Of a stretch of DNA of 64,000 bases, positions 35,618 through 45,812 are shown piece by piece. Position numbers and translations under genes: made by a program. Position 1 is the stretch's first letter. The number at the start of each line of letters is the position of its first letter. The DNA is from Spirosoma endbachense. GTDB taxonomy: Bacteria > Bacteroidota > Bacteroidia > Cytophagales > Spirosomataceae. The notes beneath the pieces are model-generated. The model worked only from the letters and a program-made list of their open reading frames with translations. It was not told the origin of the DNA and made no database searches. The DNA lies in assembly GCF_010233585.1 (NCBI RefSeq), contig NZ_CP045997.1, positions 3,187,779 through 3,251,778 of the forward strand. Direction: 5' to 3'.

Positions 35618-38600
35618 TTAAAATGTCAGATTGATGTTGAATCCAAGGCGACGTGTAGTGGCCGATTGCAGGCTGGGGTTCTTCAACGTGTTTTGCGTCG
35701 ATGCGCTGTAACCCTGAGCGTACTGATCCAGATCGAAATCTTTACGCTGAGCAAAATAAAGCAGGTTACGACCTACAAATGAAACGTTGGCAGCCTTGAT
35801 AAAACGGGGGAGCATAGTTCCCGTAAACGTATAACCCAGGATTACCTCACGCAGCTTACCGTACGTCTTGCTAACCATGTAGGGTTCTTCGATACCACTG
35901 TTATAGATGCCCTGTACATACGTCTGCACCGTTACGGCTTTGTTGTTAGGTGCGAACTGAAGCTCGCTCATGTTGCTGATATTGCCGTTGGCGTCGAATT
36001 TAACCGAACCACTCGCAACCATTACGCCGGGGCCTACATAAGCAGCCGTTGGCGATGTCGTACCCAGTGCCGTGCTCTGCCACTCTTTCAGACGAGCCGC
36101 TCCCAGATCGCCTTGTACCGTTTCGACCTGATTGCCTGCGTTCAGCGCATAGGCATAAACCTGATCGCGAATCACTCCACCCACACGACCGTCGAACTGA
36201 AAACTAAAGTTAAAGCCCTTGTAAGAGAACTTGTTGTTGAGTGCCCATACGTAATCGGGGTTGGTGTAGCCCATAAACTGAAGGGTGTTCGTGCCAGTAG
36301 GGCGCGTCAGGGGTGTTCCCGTCGACGACTGAATGATCTGGCCATCGGGGCTACGCAGGTAGTTGTAGCTGTAGTAGCCATCCAACCGATCGCCAACGGT
36401 AAAGACGTGATTAGGCCCAGCCAGGTAGATACTTGTTTCGTTCCCGTAGATCGACTTCAGCGTTTCTTTATAGGTTGACCAGTTGGCCAGCACATCCCAG
36501 TTCAGACCATTCGGATTTTTGAGCACTGATCCCGTCAGCGAAATCTCCCAGCCGCGCTTCTGGGTCGTAACCGCATTGGCAATCTGGCTGCTATAACCCG
36601 ACGATGAAGCTACTGGCAGCGGGAAAATCTGCGGCCCGTTGATCGAGGAGAAGTGCGTTACATCCAGGCTCAACCGGTTACGCAGGAATTTGGCATCGAA
36701 ACCGTATTCATACGATTCTACGTTAAAACTCTGCAGGTTCGGATTCGCCAGACTGCTGGTAAATCCGGCAGCAGGCAGGTTGTTATACGGCTTGCTGATT
36801 GTATACGTATTCTGATTCACGTAGCTTGGCCCATCGTAGGCAGTCGTAACCTCTGTGCCGTAACCAAGCAACGTGGATACAGAATTACCCGTTACCTGCT
36901 GATAGGCCGAACCAATTGTCGACATGGTGTTCCCACCTTTTACGTCGGCATACGAAGCGCGTAGTTTGAGAAACGAGATGGCTTCAGGCAATTTCAGGTA
37001 ATCAGTAACGACAGTGCTAAGCGCGGCCGATGGATAGAAGATCGTCCGGTTAGCAGCTGGCAGAGTCGACAGTTTATCGAATCGCCCCGTCAGGCCCAAC
37101 GTTACGAAATTTTTGTACGTCAAATCGGTCGTGGCATACGCACTAAGCACCGACATATCCGAGCGCCAGTTGTAGGCCTGAACCGGGTTTTTCGAGTTAC
37201 TGAAATCATACACACCCGGTACGATCAGGAAATCGGTCGTGGCCCAGCTTGAGTTGTAATTGAAAGTCCGTGCGTTACCGCCCAATACGGCACTGACGTG
37301 AAAATCCTTTGACACCTGCTTGTTGAACGTCAACAACAGATCGGTATTATTCTCGAACAGATTCCGACGATCTTCGCGGTAATCACCTAGCCGAAGGTCG
37401 GGTATTTTGTAGGTAATGGCTGAGTAAGGTACTTTCTCGCTACGGAGCTGGTTCCAGGTTGTAACCTGCGTGCGGGCCGACAGATTCAGGAAATCGTTGA
37501 TCTTGTAGTTCAGTCGGGCATAGCCGTAGATATCCGTTTTGCGGTGTTCATAGAGCCATTCGTAGGCTACAAAATAGGGGTTGTTGCCCCGGCCATATTC
37601 GGCGTAATATTGCTGAACGCCCGGCACACCCAGCGGAGCTTTGTAGTAGTCGCGCATATCGTTCACCGACCAGCTACTCGATCCATACACCTGAAAAATA
37701 TAGGTTTCACTTTCCGGACCCGAACTTGACTGCGGAATGTTTGGCGAGTTCTGAAGGCTCATGTTCAGACTCCCATCGAATTTGAGCCGTTCGGTGAAAT
37801 TGATCCCCGTGCTGAGATTAAAATTGGTGACATTCAACCGCGTGTTGGGCACCATGCCTTTCTGGTAATTATTGGAGATCGACATCCGAAGGTCATACTT
37901 TTCGCCACTCGATGAAATCGCAATGTTATTGTTCGATAACATTCCGGTCTGCATAAAGTCGCGGAAGTTATTGGCTCCCCGCGCTACCCAGGGTGTCCCC
38001 TGCCGAATGCCCGTGGCAGGATCGATCGGGCTGTCGTACTGCGGTACATTTTGCCCTTCAAAACGTGGACCCCATATGTTGGCCCGACGGTTCGGATTTC
38101 CTACATCATAGAGGTTATTGGCATAGGCATACTGGTAGTTAGATCCAAACCCGTATTCGCTCTGCCGCTCCGGAATTGCCAGATAGCCGGGATCAAACAT
38201 TGTGCTGGAGTTGAACTCGACAGCCACTTTGCGTTTATCTTTCGTGCCTTTTTTAGTCGTCACCAGAATAGCTCCATTCTGGCCCCGAAAACCGTAGAGT
38301 GCTGCTGCGTTAGGGCCTTTCAGTACCGTGTAGGTTTCAATATCGTCGGCAGATACATTCCAGGTATCGGAGTTAATCGGTACACCATCAACCACAAATA
38401 GCAGGTCGCTGTTGCCCCGTAGAATCAGTTGCGGACGGCCCAGCAATTCGGCACTTGGAGACACTGTCAGCCCGGCAATTTTACCCGTCAGCCCATTGAT
38501 TGGGTTAGGTTCCCGAGCTTTGGTAAGTTGGTCTCCCCCAATCTCCTGGGCTGTATACCCAACGGTTCGGGCTTCTTTCTTAATCCCTAAAGCCGTTACG

Positions 38601-38962
38601 ATTACTTCGTTTAGCTGAGCTGTATTTTCAGCGAGCAAGACATTAATAACGGTCTGGTTGCCAACCGCTATGCTCTGTGGATCGAAACCAATATAGGAAT
38701 AGGTCAAAACGGCCTCAGCAGAAGGAACCGCTAGCGAGTAATCGCCATTAGCGTCGGTAGTTGTCCCGTTATTGCTGCCTTTAATGATGATACTAACCCC
38801 CGGAAGACCGTTCGATTTAGCATCACTGACTTTACCTTTAACGAACCGGCCTTGGGCAAAGGTCTGACTACCTACCAATAGGTAGCTCAATAGAAGCAGG
38901 AACAGCGGCAACCGAAATTGCCCATAATGCCTGCCACAAGGATAAGTAGCATTTTGTCTCAT
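35618..38962 (-). CDS. SusC/RagA family TonB-linked outer membrane protein
   Basis: A 1114-residue TonB-dependent importer. The signal peptide spans residues 1-36 (ending TFAQ). A carboxypeptidase-regulatory-like domain (GLPGVSIIIKGSNNGTTTDANG, shortened here to its core) is followed by the TonB-box region LNEVIVTALGIKKEARTVGY. The plug domain carries LFVVDGVPINSD and VLKGPNAAALYGFRGQNGA. The rest is a 22-strand barrel ending in a Phe-terminated strand (GFNINLTF). The SusD lipoprotein gene follows 92 bases downstream on the same strand. Together they import an unidentified nutrient. Confidence 0.95.
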   Translation of the reverse strand: MRQNATYPCGRHYGQFRLPLFLLLLSYLLVGSQTFAQGRFVKGKVSDAKSNGLPGVSIIIKGSNNGTTTDANGDYSLAVPSAEAVLTYSYIGFDPQSIAVGNQTVINVLLAENTAQLNEVIVTALGIKKEARTVGYTAQEIGGDQLTKAREPNPINGLTGKIAGLTVSPSAELLGRPQLILRGNSDLLFVVDGVPINSDTWNVSADDIETYTVLKGPNAAALYGFRGQNGAILVTTKKGTKDKRKVAVEFNSSTMFDPGYLAIPERQSEYGFGSNYQYAYANNLYDVGNPNRRANIWGPRFEGQNVPQYDSPIDPATGIRQGTPWVARGANNFRDFMQTGMLSNNNIAISSSGEKYDLRMSISNNYQKGMVPNTRLNVTNFNLSTGINFTERLKFDGSLNMSLQNSPNIPQSSSGPESETYIFQVYGSSSWSVNDMRDYYKAPLGVPGVQQYYAEYGRGNNPYFVAYEWLYEHRKTDIYGYARLNYKINDFLNLSARTQVTTWNQLRSEKVPYSAITYKIPDLRLGDYREDRRNLFENNTDLLLTFNKQVSKDFHVSAVLGGNARTFNYNSSWATTDFLIVPGVYDFSNSKNPVQAYNWRSDMSVLSAYATTDLTYKNFVTLGLTGRFDKLSTLPAANRTIFYPSAALSTVVTDYLKLPEAISFLKLRASYADVKGGNTMSTIGSAYQQVTGNSVSTLLGYGTEVTTAYDGPSYVNQNTYTISKPYNNLPAAGFTSSLANPNLQSFNVESYEYGFDAKFLRNRLSLDVTHFSSINGPQIFPLPVASSSGYSSQIANAVTTQKRGWEISLTGSVLKNPNGLNWDVLANWSTYKETLKSIYGNETSIYLAGPNHVFTVGDRLDGYYSYNYLRSPDGQIIQSSTGTPLTRPTGTNTLQFMGYTNPDYVWALNNKFSYKGFNFSFQFDGRVGGVIRDQVYAYALNAGNQVETVQGDLGAARLKEWQSTALGTTSPTAAYVGPGVMVASGSVKFDANGNISNMSELQFAPNNKAVTVQTYVQGIYNSGIEEPYMVSKTYGKLREVILGYTFTGTMLPRFIKAANVSFVGRNLLYFAQRKDFDLDQYAQGYSASTQNTLKNPSLQSATTRRLGFNINLTF

Positions 38963-39523
38963 ACGTTTGGGGTAGCTTACTGGAAGAGTGATTTACTAAT
39001 TAGGATTCGACCGTTAGGTGCGCCAGGAGGCATTAGACGGTTAGTGATTGTAGCGCCCGAATAAAGTCCAGCAAAAGTAGACGGGCAGTTTTATCCCACT
39101 GAGGTGTAATTATTATGAATCGTTTATGATTGCAAAACGACCCTTAACAGTAAGAAAATCAGTATTTTAACCCCATTCTAATCTAAACCTAACAGTAAAT
39201 AATATAGCAGTACTTCATAAACCCCCGGTCTTTACACATAATGTGTGCGGTTATGCACTTTGTGTGACTTAATATTGATCAAGCGATTGTTACGTTTTGT
39301 TCGCCCATGCATCTGTCGCTTAACCTGACCGACTATGAAGGCCCAAGAGTCTGTACGTATTCTCCGATTACCCACAGTCAGAATAACTGAAAGACTAAAT
39401 CAACAGTAACAGTATGGCCGGGCAAATAGAGTATGATTTTTATGTGAAAGGGCTTTTATTAGCATGAGCTTCCTTTAACACCAGTCGGCTAGATCTGGAA
39501 CAAATACATGCTCTTTGCAAATC
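38963..39523. other. Long divergent regulatory region between susC-like and cytochrome genes
   Basis: 560 bases with no supported gene. A palindrome ACACAT-A-ATGTGT lies at 39234-39246 and could be an operator; nothing else stands out beyond the -7 box for the susC-like gene. Confidence 0.4.
39072..39079 (-). promoter_or_regulatory. Bacteroidota-type -7 box upstream of the susC-like gene
   Basis: The minus strand reads TACTTTTG, an exact match to TAnnTTTG, 110 bases before the susC-like start. No clear -33 element is seen. Confidence 0.5.
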
Positions 39524-42169
39524 ATGATAAAATCTACATTAACGCTTCTTTCGGCTCTTTTTATTCTATTCTGGCATAACACAAATCGAGAGACTGCTAA
39601 AACAGGGGCAACCTCAAACAGTCTTAACCGGGTTGATTCCTTGCCCAAAACAACCACCTGGCCGCCTGAACTCAGCTTAACCAAGTTTGCTGGCTCCGAT
39701 CTGACGCCAAGTCCTGCCTGTCTGGCGGTCGCACCAGCTGGCGAGGTCTACGTAGGCGTCGATATGATCGGGTCGCTCGGTAAAAAGCCGGGGCAAGGCC
39801 GTATTGTCAGGCTGGTCGATGCCGACAACGATGGTAAAATAGATCAGCATACCACATTTGCAATGGTTGATAATCCACGGGGCATCCTGCCTGTTGGCGA
39901 TCAATTATTTGTTTTGCACACCATCTTCTCAAAAGAAACGGGCATCGCTACGGGTATGGATCTGGTCGTTTTTGACGACAAAGACCACGACGGCCTTGCG
40001 GATGGACCCTCACGACCTCTCATTGAACACATTAGTTCACCTAAATTTCTGCAAAGCCGGGGTACCGACCACGCTACCAATGGCATCCGCATGGGAATCG
40101 ATGGCTGGATTTACATTGCCGTCGGTGATTTTGGCTTTCATAATGCAACAGACCGCTCTGGTAAGAAATTAACCATGCTCGGCGGGGGTATTGTCAGAGT
40201 AAGACCCGATGGAACCGGAATGGAGGTCTACACACACGGGCTGCGGAACATTTATGACGTGGCTATCGACCCATACATGAATATATTTACCCGAGGCAAC
40301 ACCAATGATGGCGGAGGCTGGAACATCCGGTTCAGCAATCAGATCCAGTCGGGGGAATATGGGTATCCGGTTCTGTTCAAACATTTTACGGACGAAATTA
40401 TACCCGCTCTGATTGATCTGGGAGGAGGTTCGGGTACCGGAGCTTTGTTCATGGACGATTCTAGCTGGCCGGACCAGTACAACCACGTTCCGATGATGGC
40501 CGATTGGGGCCGAAGTCAGCTCTTTATTCACCGCGTTACGCCAGATGCAGCTAGTTTCACCCAAAAAGAGGAAGAGTTTATCAAACTGGCACAGATCACG
40601 GACGTGGATGTCGATGCTTCGGGCCGTGTATACCTATCGGCCTGGGATGGTGCGGGCTATTCGGGAAATCCCAGCAAAGGATTTGTGGCAAGGGCTGTAC
40701 CTAAGAACTGGGTTTATAAACCCTTCCCAGTCCTAAAAAAAATGTCAGTAAAAAAACTGGCCAGTCTTTTAAAATCTGGTAGTGGAGTGGCTCGTTTAGC
40801 GGCCCAGCAGGAATTACTGACCCGACCATCCGAGAAAACAGCGCCCATAGCCTGGAAAATTGCTGCGGATAAGAGCATACCACTTTATGCGCGGGTCGCC
40901 GGGATGTATACCTACGCTCAGGCAGCTGGCATCAGTGGCATCGATAAACTGGCAACCCTGACGTCCGACAGCGAGATGCGGGCATTTGCCCTCCGTGCCC
41001 TCTCGGATCAGAAACCGATGCTGAGTAAGGTGCCGATTGAACCATTCCTTGCTGGATTAAAAGACCCTTCGCCCCGCGTTCAGATAGCGGCTATTATTGG
41101 TCTTGGCCGACTCGGTCGGCAGGAAGCTGCTCCGGCGCTGTTGCAGGTCAGTGTCCCCGCTTCGTTCACAGCCCCAGCCATCGGCACAGAAGGGCCACAT
41201 GCGACACCTAATTCGGCCATTATTCCGGCCCACCTGGCGGTTCGGGCATTGGTTAGTCTTCAGGCCGTTGACGCCTGTGTGAAGGCCATCGGGTCAGCAA
41301 ACTCAACGCTCGCGCTTTGGGCATTACGCTACATGCACGACCCAAAAGCAGTCAATGGATTGATGGCAGCCTATACTCCTACAGCCGATGCAGCCCTAAA
41401 AAAGCAACTGCTGATTACGCTGTCACGTCTTTATAAAAAAGAAGCCGATTATGACGGTTCGTGGTGGTGGAGTACCCGGCCCGATACGCATGGGCCCTAC
41501 TACAAAGCCATTACGTGGGAATCATCGCCCACAATCAAGGATTTTCTGATCAAGGAGTGGAATCAATCCAGCGATAAGCCATTTTTTGCTGACCTGAACA
41601 GCAGGCACCGAATGGAGATCAGTGAATTTGGCGGAGATGAGCCAGTGGTTGCCAAAGAAGAAGTGAAAATAGATCTCGATAAAATCCGGAATAAAAAGGG
41701 TCAGATTGGGGAGTCGTCTATTGAAGATGTGATGCTGGCAATGGCCCGGATTAAAGGCGATGCCGCTTTGGGTAAAACACTGTTTACCCAGCAAGGTTGC
41801 GTGGCGTGCCACAGTCTGAGTAAGAGCGAAACCATGAAAGGTCCTTTTATGGGACAAATCGGTTCGATTATGAACCGGGACCAGATTGCCGAGTCAATTC
41901 TCAAACCGAATGCATCCATTTCGCAGGGATTTGCTACGGTTCTCATCACGGCTAAAGGCAACAAAAGCTATACGGGCTTTATTACCGAAGAGTCGTCAAC
42001 ACGAGTAGTCCTTCGCGATATCACCGGACAGGTTTATACCTTAAAAGCCTCGGATATAACCAGTCGTAAGGAAATGGAAACCTCGATGATGCCGACGGGG
42101 CTGGTCAATGCATTGTCTTACGAGGAATTTGCCTCGCTTATCACCTTTCTCTCCCAACAGAAAAAGTAA
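39524..42169 (+). CDS. Sorbosone-dehydrogenase-like propeller, HEAT-repeat and cytochrome c fusion protein
   Basis: An 881-residue exported protein. Residues 1-20 are a signal segment. Residues 45-410 form a beta-propeller of the soluble glucose/sorbosone dehydrogenase type (VRLVDADNDGKIDQHTTFA, GIRMGIDGWIYIAVGDFGF and GLRNIYDVAIDPYMN). Residues 420-700 contain HEAT-like helical repeats. The C-terminal 130 residues are a class I cytochrome c, with heme site Cys759-x-x-Cys762-His763 in GCVACHS and a likely Met ligand in SMMPTGL. Such fusions are common in Planctomycetes and Bacteroidota and probably oxidise sugars in the periplasm; the substrate is unknown. The ATG at 39524 is favoured over an in-frame TTG at 39515. 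Confidence 0.87.
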   Translation: MIKSTLTLLSALFILFWHNTNRETAKTGATSNSLNRVDSLPKTTTWPPELSLTKFAGSDLTPSPACLAVAPAGEVYVGVDMIGSLGKKPGQGRIVRLVDADNDGKIDQHTTFAMVDNPRGILPVGDQLFVLHTIFSKETGIATGMDLVVFDDKDHDGLADGPSRPLIEHISSPKFLQSRGTDHATNGIRMGIDGWIYIAVGDFGFHNATDRSGKKLTMLGGGIVRVRPDGTGMEVYTHGLRNIYDVAIDPYMNIFTRGNTNDGGGWNIRFSNQIQSGEYGYPVLFKHFTDEIIPALIDLGGGSGTGALFMDDSSWPDQYNHVPMMADWGRSQLFIHRVTPDAASFTQKEEEFIKLAQITDVDVDASGRVYLSAWDGAGYSGNPSKGFVARAVPKNWVYKPFPVLKKMSVKKLASLLKSGSGVARLAAQQELLTRPSEKTAPIAWKIAADKSIPLYARVAGMYTYAQAAGISGIDKLATLTSDSEMRAFALRALSDQKPMLSKVPIEPFLAGLKDPSPRVQIAAIIGLGRLGRQEAAPALLQVSVPASFTAPAIGTEGPHATPNSAIIPAHLAVRALVSLQAVDACVKAIGSANSTLALWALRYMHDPKAVNGLMAAYTPTADAALKKQLLITLSRLYKKEADYDGSWWWSTRPDTHGPYYKAITWESSPTIKDFLIKEWNQSSDKPFFADLNSRHRMEISEFGGDEPVVAKEEVKIDLDKIRNKKGQIGESSIEDVMLAMARIKGDAALGKTLFTQQGCVACHSLSKSETMKGPFMGQIGSIMNRDQIAESILKPNASISQGFATVLITAKGNKSYTGFITEESSTRVVLRDITGQVYTLKASDITSRKEMETSMMPTGLVNALSYEEFASLITFLSQQKK

Positions 42170-42197
42170 GCGAAACTAACTTACGCCTTGGTACCTC

Positions 42198-42257
42198 AAT
42201 AGGCATTCAATAGCCGCCCTGGTGTCGAGCCAACCGGGCGGCTGTTGAATGCCTATT
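42198..42257 (+). terminator. 22-base hairpin after the cytochrome fusion gene
   Basis: Arms 42198-42219 and 42236-42257 pair with one G-U-type mismatch around a 16-base loop. Confidence 0.75.
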
Positions 42258-42357
42258 CAGCGTTTACAGGAATCGACGGATTATCCCGATGATGTTGAGG
42301 GATCAGACATACACTCACTTAGTTAACTGTGCTTAAGCAGATGAATGAATAATCTTT

Positions 42358-42365
42358 TATTTTTG
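42358..42365 (+). promoter_or_regulatory. Bacteroidota-type -7 box before the PAS histidine kinase gene
   Basis: TATTTTTG matches TAnnTTTG exactly, 22 bases before the start codon, giving a very short leader. The -33 element is not clear. Confidence 0.45.
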
Positions 42366-42387
42366 TATAGCATCCCTTTTGTAATGC

Positions 42388-43938
42388 ATGAGTGACATGA
42401 ATGAGCCGTCTGCTGCATTAGCCCATGAACGGTTTGAATTGCTGGCCAAAGCTACCCACGACGCGGTTTGGGACTGGAACCTGATAACCGATCAGGTCTG
42501 GTGGAATGAAGGCTTTCTGGACTTATTTGGCTATCAGCCCGGAACCATCAAGGACGGAGCAAACTTTTGGATTACCCGGATTCATCCTGCCGACCGGCAG
42601 CGTGTTCACGACAGTATTTATCAAACCATCAGGCAAGGAAAAACGAACTGGTCTGACGAGTATAGGTTCCTGAAAAACGATGGCTCCTATGCTTATGTAC
42701 ATGACCGGGGTTATACGCTATTTCAGGACGGCCAGGCCGTGCGGATGGTCGGTGCTATGCAGGACATAACGCAGCAGGTATCTGAAATGGCCCGCCAGCA
42801 GCAGGCCGAGCAACTCAAATTTATTACCGATAGTGCGCTTACAGCCATTGGTCTTTATTCGATCATTCGGGATAGCCAAACGGGTGAAGTGATCGACTTG
42901 CGGTATGAGCTTATTAACCAAATGGCCCAACGAATGACGGGCCGGCCAGCCGACGATTTAATTGGCCGAACCATGCTGGAAGTCTTCCCCGGTATTGGCC
43001 TTAGTGGTGTCTGGCAACAGTATAAAGAGTTGGCACAAACTGGCGTTCCCCTTCGTTATCAGAATCATTACACCTATGAAGGTTATGATCTCTGGTATGA
43101 GGTACAGGGAGTTCGGCACGGCGACTGGATCGTTTTATCGTTCCTGGATATTACCGAGCTAAAGAAAACACAGCTTCAGCTTGAATCGCTCAACGAAGAA
43201 CTGGTACGATCCAACGAAAGTCTTCAGCAGTTTGCTTATATCGCCAGTCACGACTTACAGGAACCTCTTCGTAAAATTCAATCGTTCGGCGATATCCTGA
43301 AGAACAATTATGCCGACCAGCTAGGCAGTGGCATTGACCATCTCGAACGCATGCAGTCAGCCGCTGGGCGTATGGCCGTTCTGATCAAGGATCTACTGAA
43401 TTTCTCCCGAATTTCTACCCATCATGACACGGCAAAAGCTGTACCTCTGGAGCGGGTTGTGGAGCGGGTTCTGGATGATCTGGCTTTGAGTATTCAGGAA
43501 AAGCAGGCCGACGTGCAGGTAGAGTCATTGCCTACCGTATCAGGCGACGCATCGCAACTACAGCAGTTGTTTCAGAATCTGCTGTCCAACGCCCTCAAAT
43601 TTCATCAACCAGCGGTACCACCTCACATTCGTATCTGTTCACAACTGGTAACCGCAACAGAGTTACCAGCAACCATCAAGCCCAGTCGGCAGGCACCAGC
43701 CTACTACCGCATTCGTGTGTCAGACAACGGTATTGGGTTTGATGAGCAGTATCTCGGGCGCATTTTTCAGGTCTTTCAACGACTCCATACACGAAGCCAG
43801 TACGCAGGAACGGGCATTGGGCTGGCTATCTGTGAGAAGGTGGTAACAAATCACGGGGGAGCCATCACGGCAACGAGTACGCCAGGAGAAGGGGCTACGT
43901 TTGATGTGTATCTACCCGCAACGGCACAAAACGCCTAA
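42388..43938 (+). CDS. Soluble PAS-domain sensor histidine kinase
   Basis: A 516-residue kinase without transmembrane helices. Residues 10-130 form a PAS fold of the PAS_3 type (AVWDWNLITDQVWWNEGFLD and WITRIHPADRQRV). A second PAS domain spans residues 145-260 (MTGRPADDLIGRTMLEVFPG). The phosphoacceptor His lies in FAYIASHDLQEPLRKI, a phytochrome-like kinase signature. The ATPase half has LLSNALKFHQP and GTGIGLAICEKVV. No response regulator gene is adjacent, so it is an orphan kinase. Its cytoplasmic location and PAS domains suggest sensing of an internal signal such as redox state or light; this is inference. Confidence 0.93.
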   Translation: MSDMNEPSAALAHERFELLAKATHDAVWDWNLITDQVWWNEGFLDLFGYQPGTIKDGANFWITRIHPADRQRVHDSIYQTIRQGKTNWSDEYRFLKNDGSYAYVHDRGYTLFQDGQAVRMVGAMQDITQQVSEMARQQQAEQLKFITDSALTAIGLYSIIRDSQTGEVIDLRYELINQMAQRMTGRPADDLIGRTMLEVFPGIGLSGVWQQYKELAQTGVPLRYQNHYTYEGYDLWYEVQGVRHGDWIVLSFLDITELKKTQLQLESLNEELVRSNESLQQFAYIASHDLQEPLRKIQSFGDILKNNYADQLGSGIDHLERMQSAAGRMAVLIKDLLNFSRISTHHDTAKAVPLERVVERVLDDLALSIQEKQADVQVESLPTVSGDASQLQQLFQNLLSNALKFHQPAVPPHIRICSQLVTATELPATIKPSRQAPAYYRIRVSDNGIGFDEQYLGRIFQVFQRLHTRSQYAGTGIGLAICEKVVTNHGGAITATSTPGEGATFDVYLPATAQNA

Positions 43939-44149
43939 GCTACGGGTCCATTTTTATTACTTTATTTTAAGTACCATAAACACCATGTTTCTCCATATTG
44001 AACAGATTATGGCTACCTCGAAAATGTCCGTAAAGAAACATATTGATTTATAACGTAACAGAATAGTAATACTTTACCTAAATTGTCGTCAGTAAGAATT
44101 TAGATTTTTGCAGGGTTTTTACTTGTAAATCACTAAAACGTTTATTCTG

Positions 44150-45742
44150 ATGCTCAATTTGTTCACCTCAAAGAACACCCTCATTGCCTGCCTGGTTGTT
44201 GGGGCAGTACTGGCAGGTTGTCATTCTCTTGACGAGTTTACCCCTGCGGTTACAAATGTGAGTCAACTGGGCTCAGCACGGCTTCAGGCAATCACTTTAT
44301 CAGAAGGATTTGAAGTGGGAGCGAGTAGCCCCAAAACAGCCTATGACGTCACTCCAACGGGCTCATCCAGTGGCGACAACGTTACACTCCAATCGAAATC
44401 CTGGAATCTATACGATGCCTTAATCGGCAACTTAAGTGGCGATTTAAAAGCAGGCTCCTGGTCGGCCCGGATTCGGAATACAGGGAAGATCACCATGCTA
44501 TTCGATGTCACAACAGGTGCCAGCACCGTTACGATCAAACATGGCACTTACGGCAGCGATGCCGCGAGTCAATGGGGGCTGTGGTACTCGGTTAACAGTG
44601 GCAGTAGCTGGGCCCAGGCTGGTTCAACCATTACGACCACAACGACTCTTCAGACTCAAACCTTTACGCTGAATGTGTCGGGCACTGTTCGCCTGGAGAT
44701 CAGAAAACTATCCGGCTCAACAAACCGCATCAATATTGACGACATTGTCATCAACGATAACGCTGGGGGTGGTACGCCTACGGGCAAAAAGTTTTTGTTT
44801 GATGCCAGCAAACGCGAGAATGCAGGTAGTGCCGACTGGCAGATTGATGCTGACGGCACCGAAAGCGTCCCGATCTACACCGGTGGAACTACGGTAGAAA
44901 CCAAGGCACAGCGCTATCCAACGCCTTCTTATACAGGCATCACCGCTACAACTTCCGAAACCTACTGGAAAGGGGGTATTTCGGCCTGGGCGGTTGATCT
45001 GGTAAAACGCGGCAATCTGGTAGAAACATTGCCCAACACGGCATCGCTTACCTATGGAAATGCATCCAACCCGCAGGATTTGAGTAATTACGATGTGTTT
45101 ATTGTCGTGGAGCCCAATCGGCTTTTCACAACAGCCGAAAAGACTGCGCTGATGAACTTTATCTCGAATGGTGGCGGACTGATGATGGTGGCCGATCATA
45201 CGGCTCCTTCACTAACCGGTACCGACCCAAATGGCTACAATCCATCAGATAGGGATGGCGATGGCTATGATTCGCCACGGGTCTGGAACGATCTGATGGC
45301 AAACAATGGCATCAACAACAACAAGCCCTTTGGCTTCACCGTCGATTATATTGACATCAGCGAACAACCGACAACGAAGGTATATACCGGAACAAACACC
45401 AATGCCCAGAAGGTGTTAGGTGGTTTAGCCGGTACAGCGTCCAAACTGGCCTTTTATAATGGCACTACTGCCACGCTTTACCCGGCCAATAATGCTACCG
45501 TTCAGGGCTTGTTCTGGCGGATGAGCAGTACGGTAGGCAGCACCACCAGTGTAATGGCCCTCCTATCGACTTACGGAAATGGTCGTGTCGTCTTTATTGG
45601 CGATAGCTCTCCGGCCGATGACGGAACCGGCGACACCAACGACAATCTATTCAACGGATGGTCGGGCGATGTTCCATCGGGGTACACGTCTCACCCGGCC
45701 TTGCATATCAACGCATCGTTGTGGCTGGCAAAAGTTCAGTAG
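44150..45742 (+). CDS. Exported lipoprotein with N-terminal beta-sandwich and amidotransferase-like C-terminal domain
   Basis: A 530-residue lipoprotein. The signal peptide ends at a lipobox (VLAGC), so it is membrane anchored. Residues 45-200 form a beta-rich domain (WNLYDALIGNLSGDLKAGSW; SARIRNTGKITMLFDV), like the sandwich found beside secreted nucleases. Residues 215-530 form a second domain beginning KKFLFDASKRENAGSADWQ. It includes LSNYDVFIVVEPNRLFT and FISNGGGLMMVADHT, the outline of a class I amidotransferase-like or GIFT-type fold, and DRDGDGYDSP, which resembles a calcium-binding loop. No catalytic residues can be assigned. The function is unknown. Confidence 0.75.
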   Translation: MLNLFTSKNTLIACLVVGAVLAGCHSLDEFTPAVTNVSQLGSARLQAITLSEGFEVGASSPKTAYDVTPTGSSSGDNVTLQSKSWNLYDALIGNLSGDLKAGSWSARIRNTGKITMLFDVTTGASTVTIKHGTYGSDAASQWGLWYSVNSGSSWAQAGSTITTTTTLQTQTFTLNVSGTVRLEIRKLSGSTNRINIDDIVINDNAGGGTPTGKKFLFDASKRENAGSADWQIDADGTESVPIYTGGTTVETKAQRYPTPSYTGITATTSETYWKGGISAWAVDLVKRGNLVETLPNTASLTYGNASNPQDLSNYDVFIVVEPNRLFTTAEKTALMNFISNGGGLMMVADHTAPSLTGTDPNGYNPSDRDGDGYDSPRVWNDLMANNGINNNKPFGFTVDYIDISEQPTTKVYTGTNTNAQKVLGGLAGTASKLAFYNGTTATLYPANNATVQGLFWRMSSTVGSTTSVMALLSTYGNGRVVFIGDSSPADDGTGDTNDNLFNGWSGDVPSGYTSHPALHINASLWLAKVQ

Positions 45743-45761
45743 GAAATTCTTAGTAATCAGT

Positions 45762-45812
45762 GGGCCGTTTCCAGTAGGCAGTTCTCAGCAGACAGCCTAC
45801 TGGAAATGGGCC
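45762..45812. terminator. Bidirectional hairpin that includes the glycosyltransferase stop
   Basis: Arms 45762-45779 and 45795-45812 (18 bases, one mismatch) lie between convergent genes. The right arm contains the last codons and stop of the family 9 glycosyltransferase gene. Confidence 0.7.

Noticed and set aside
39336..39410. Short 24-codon frame in the long intergenic region
   Set aside because: No ribosome-binding signal, conservation or recognisable motif supports translation.
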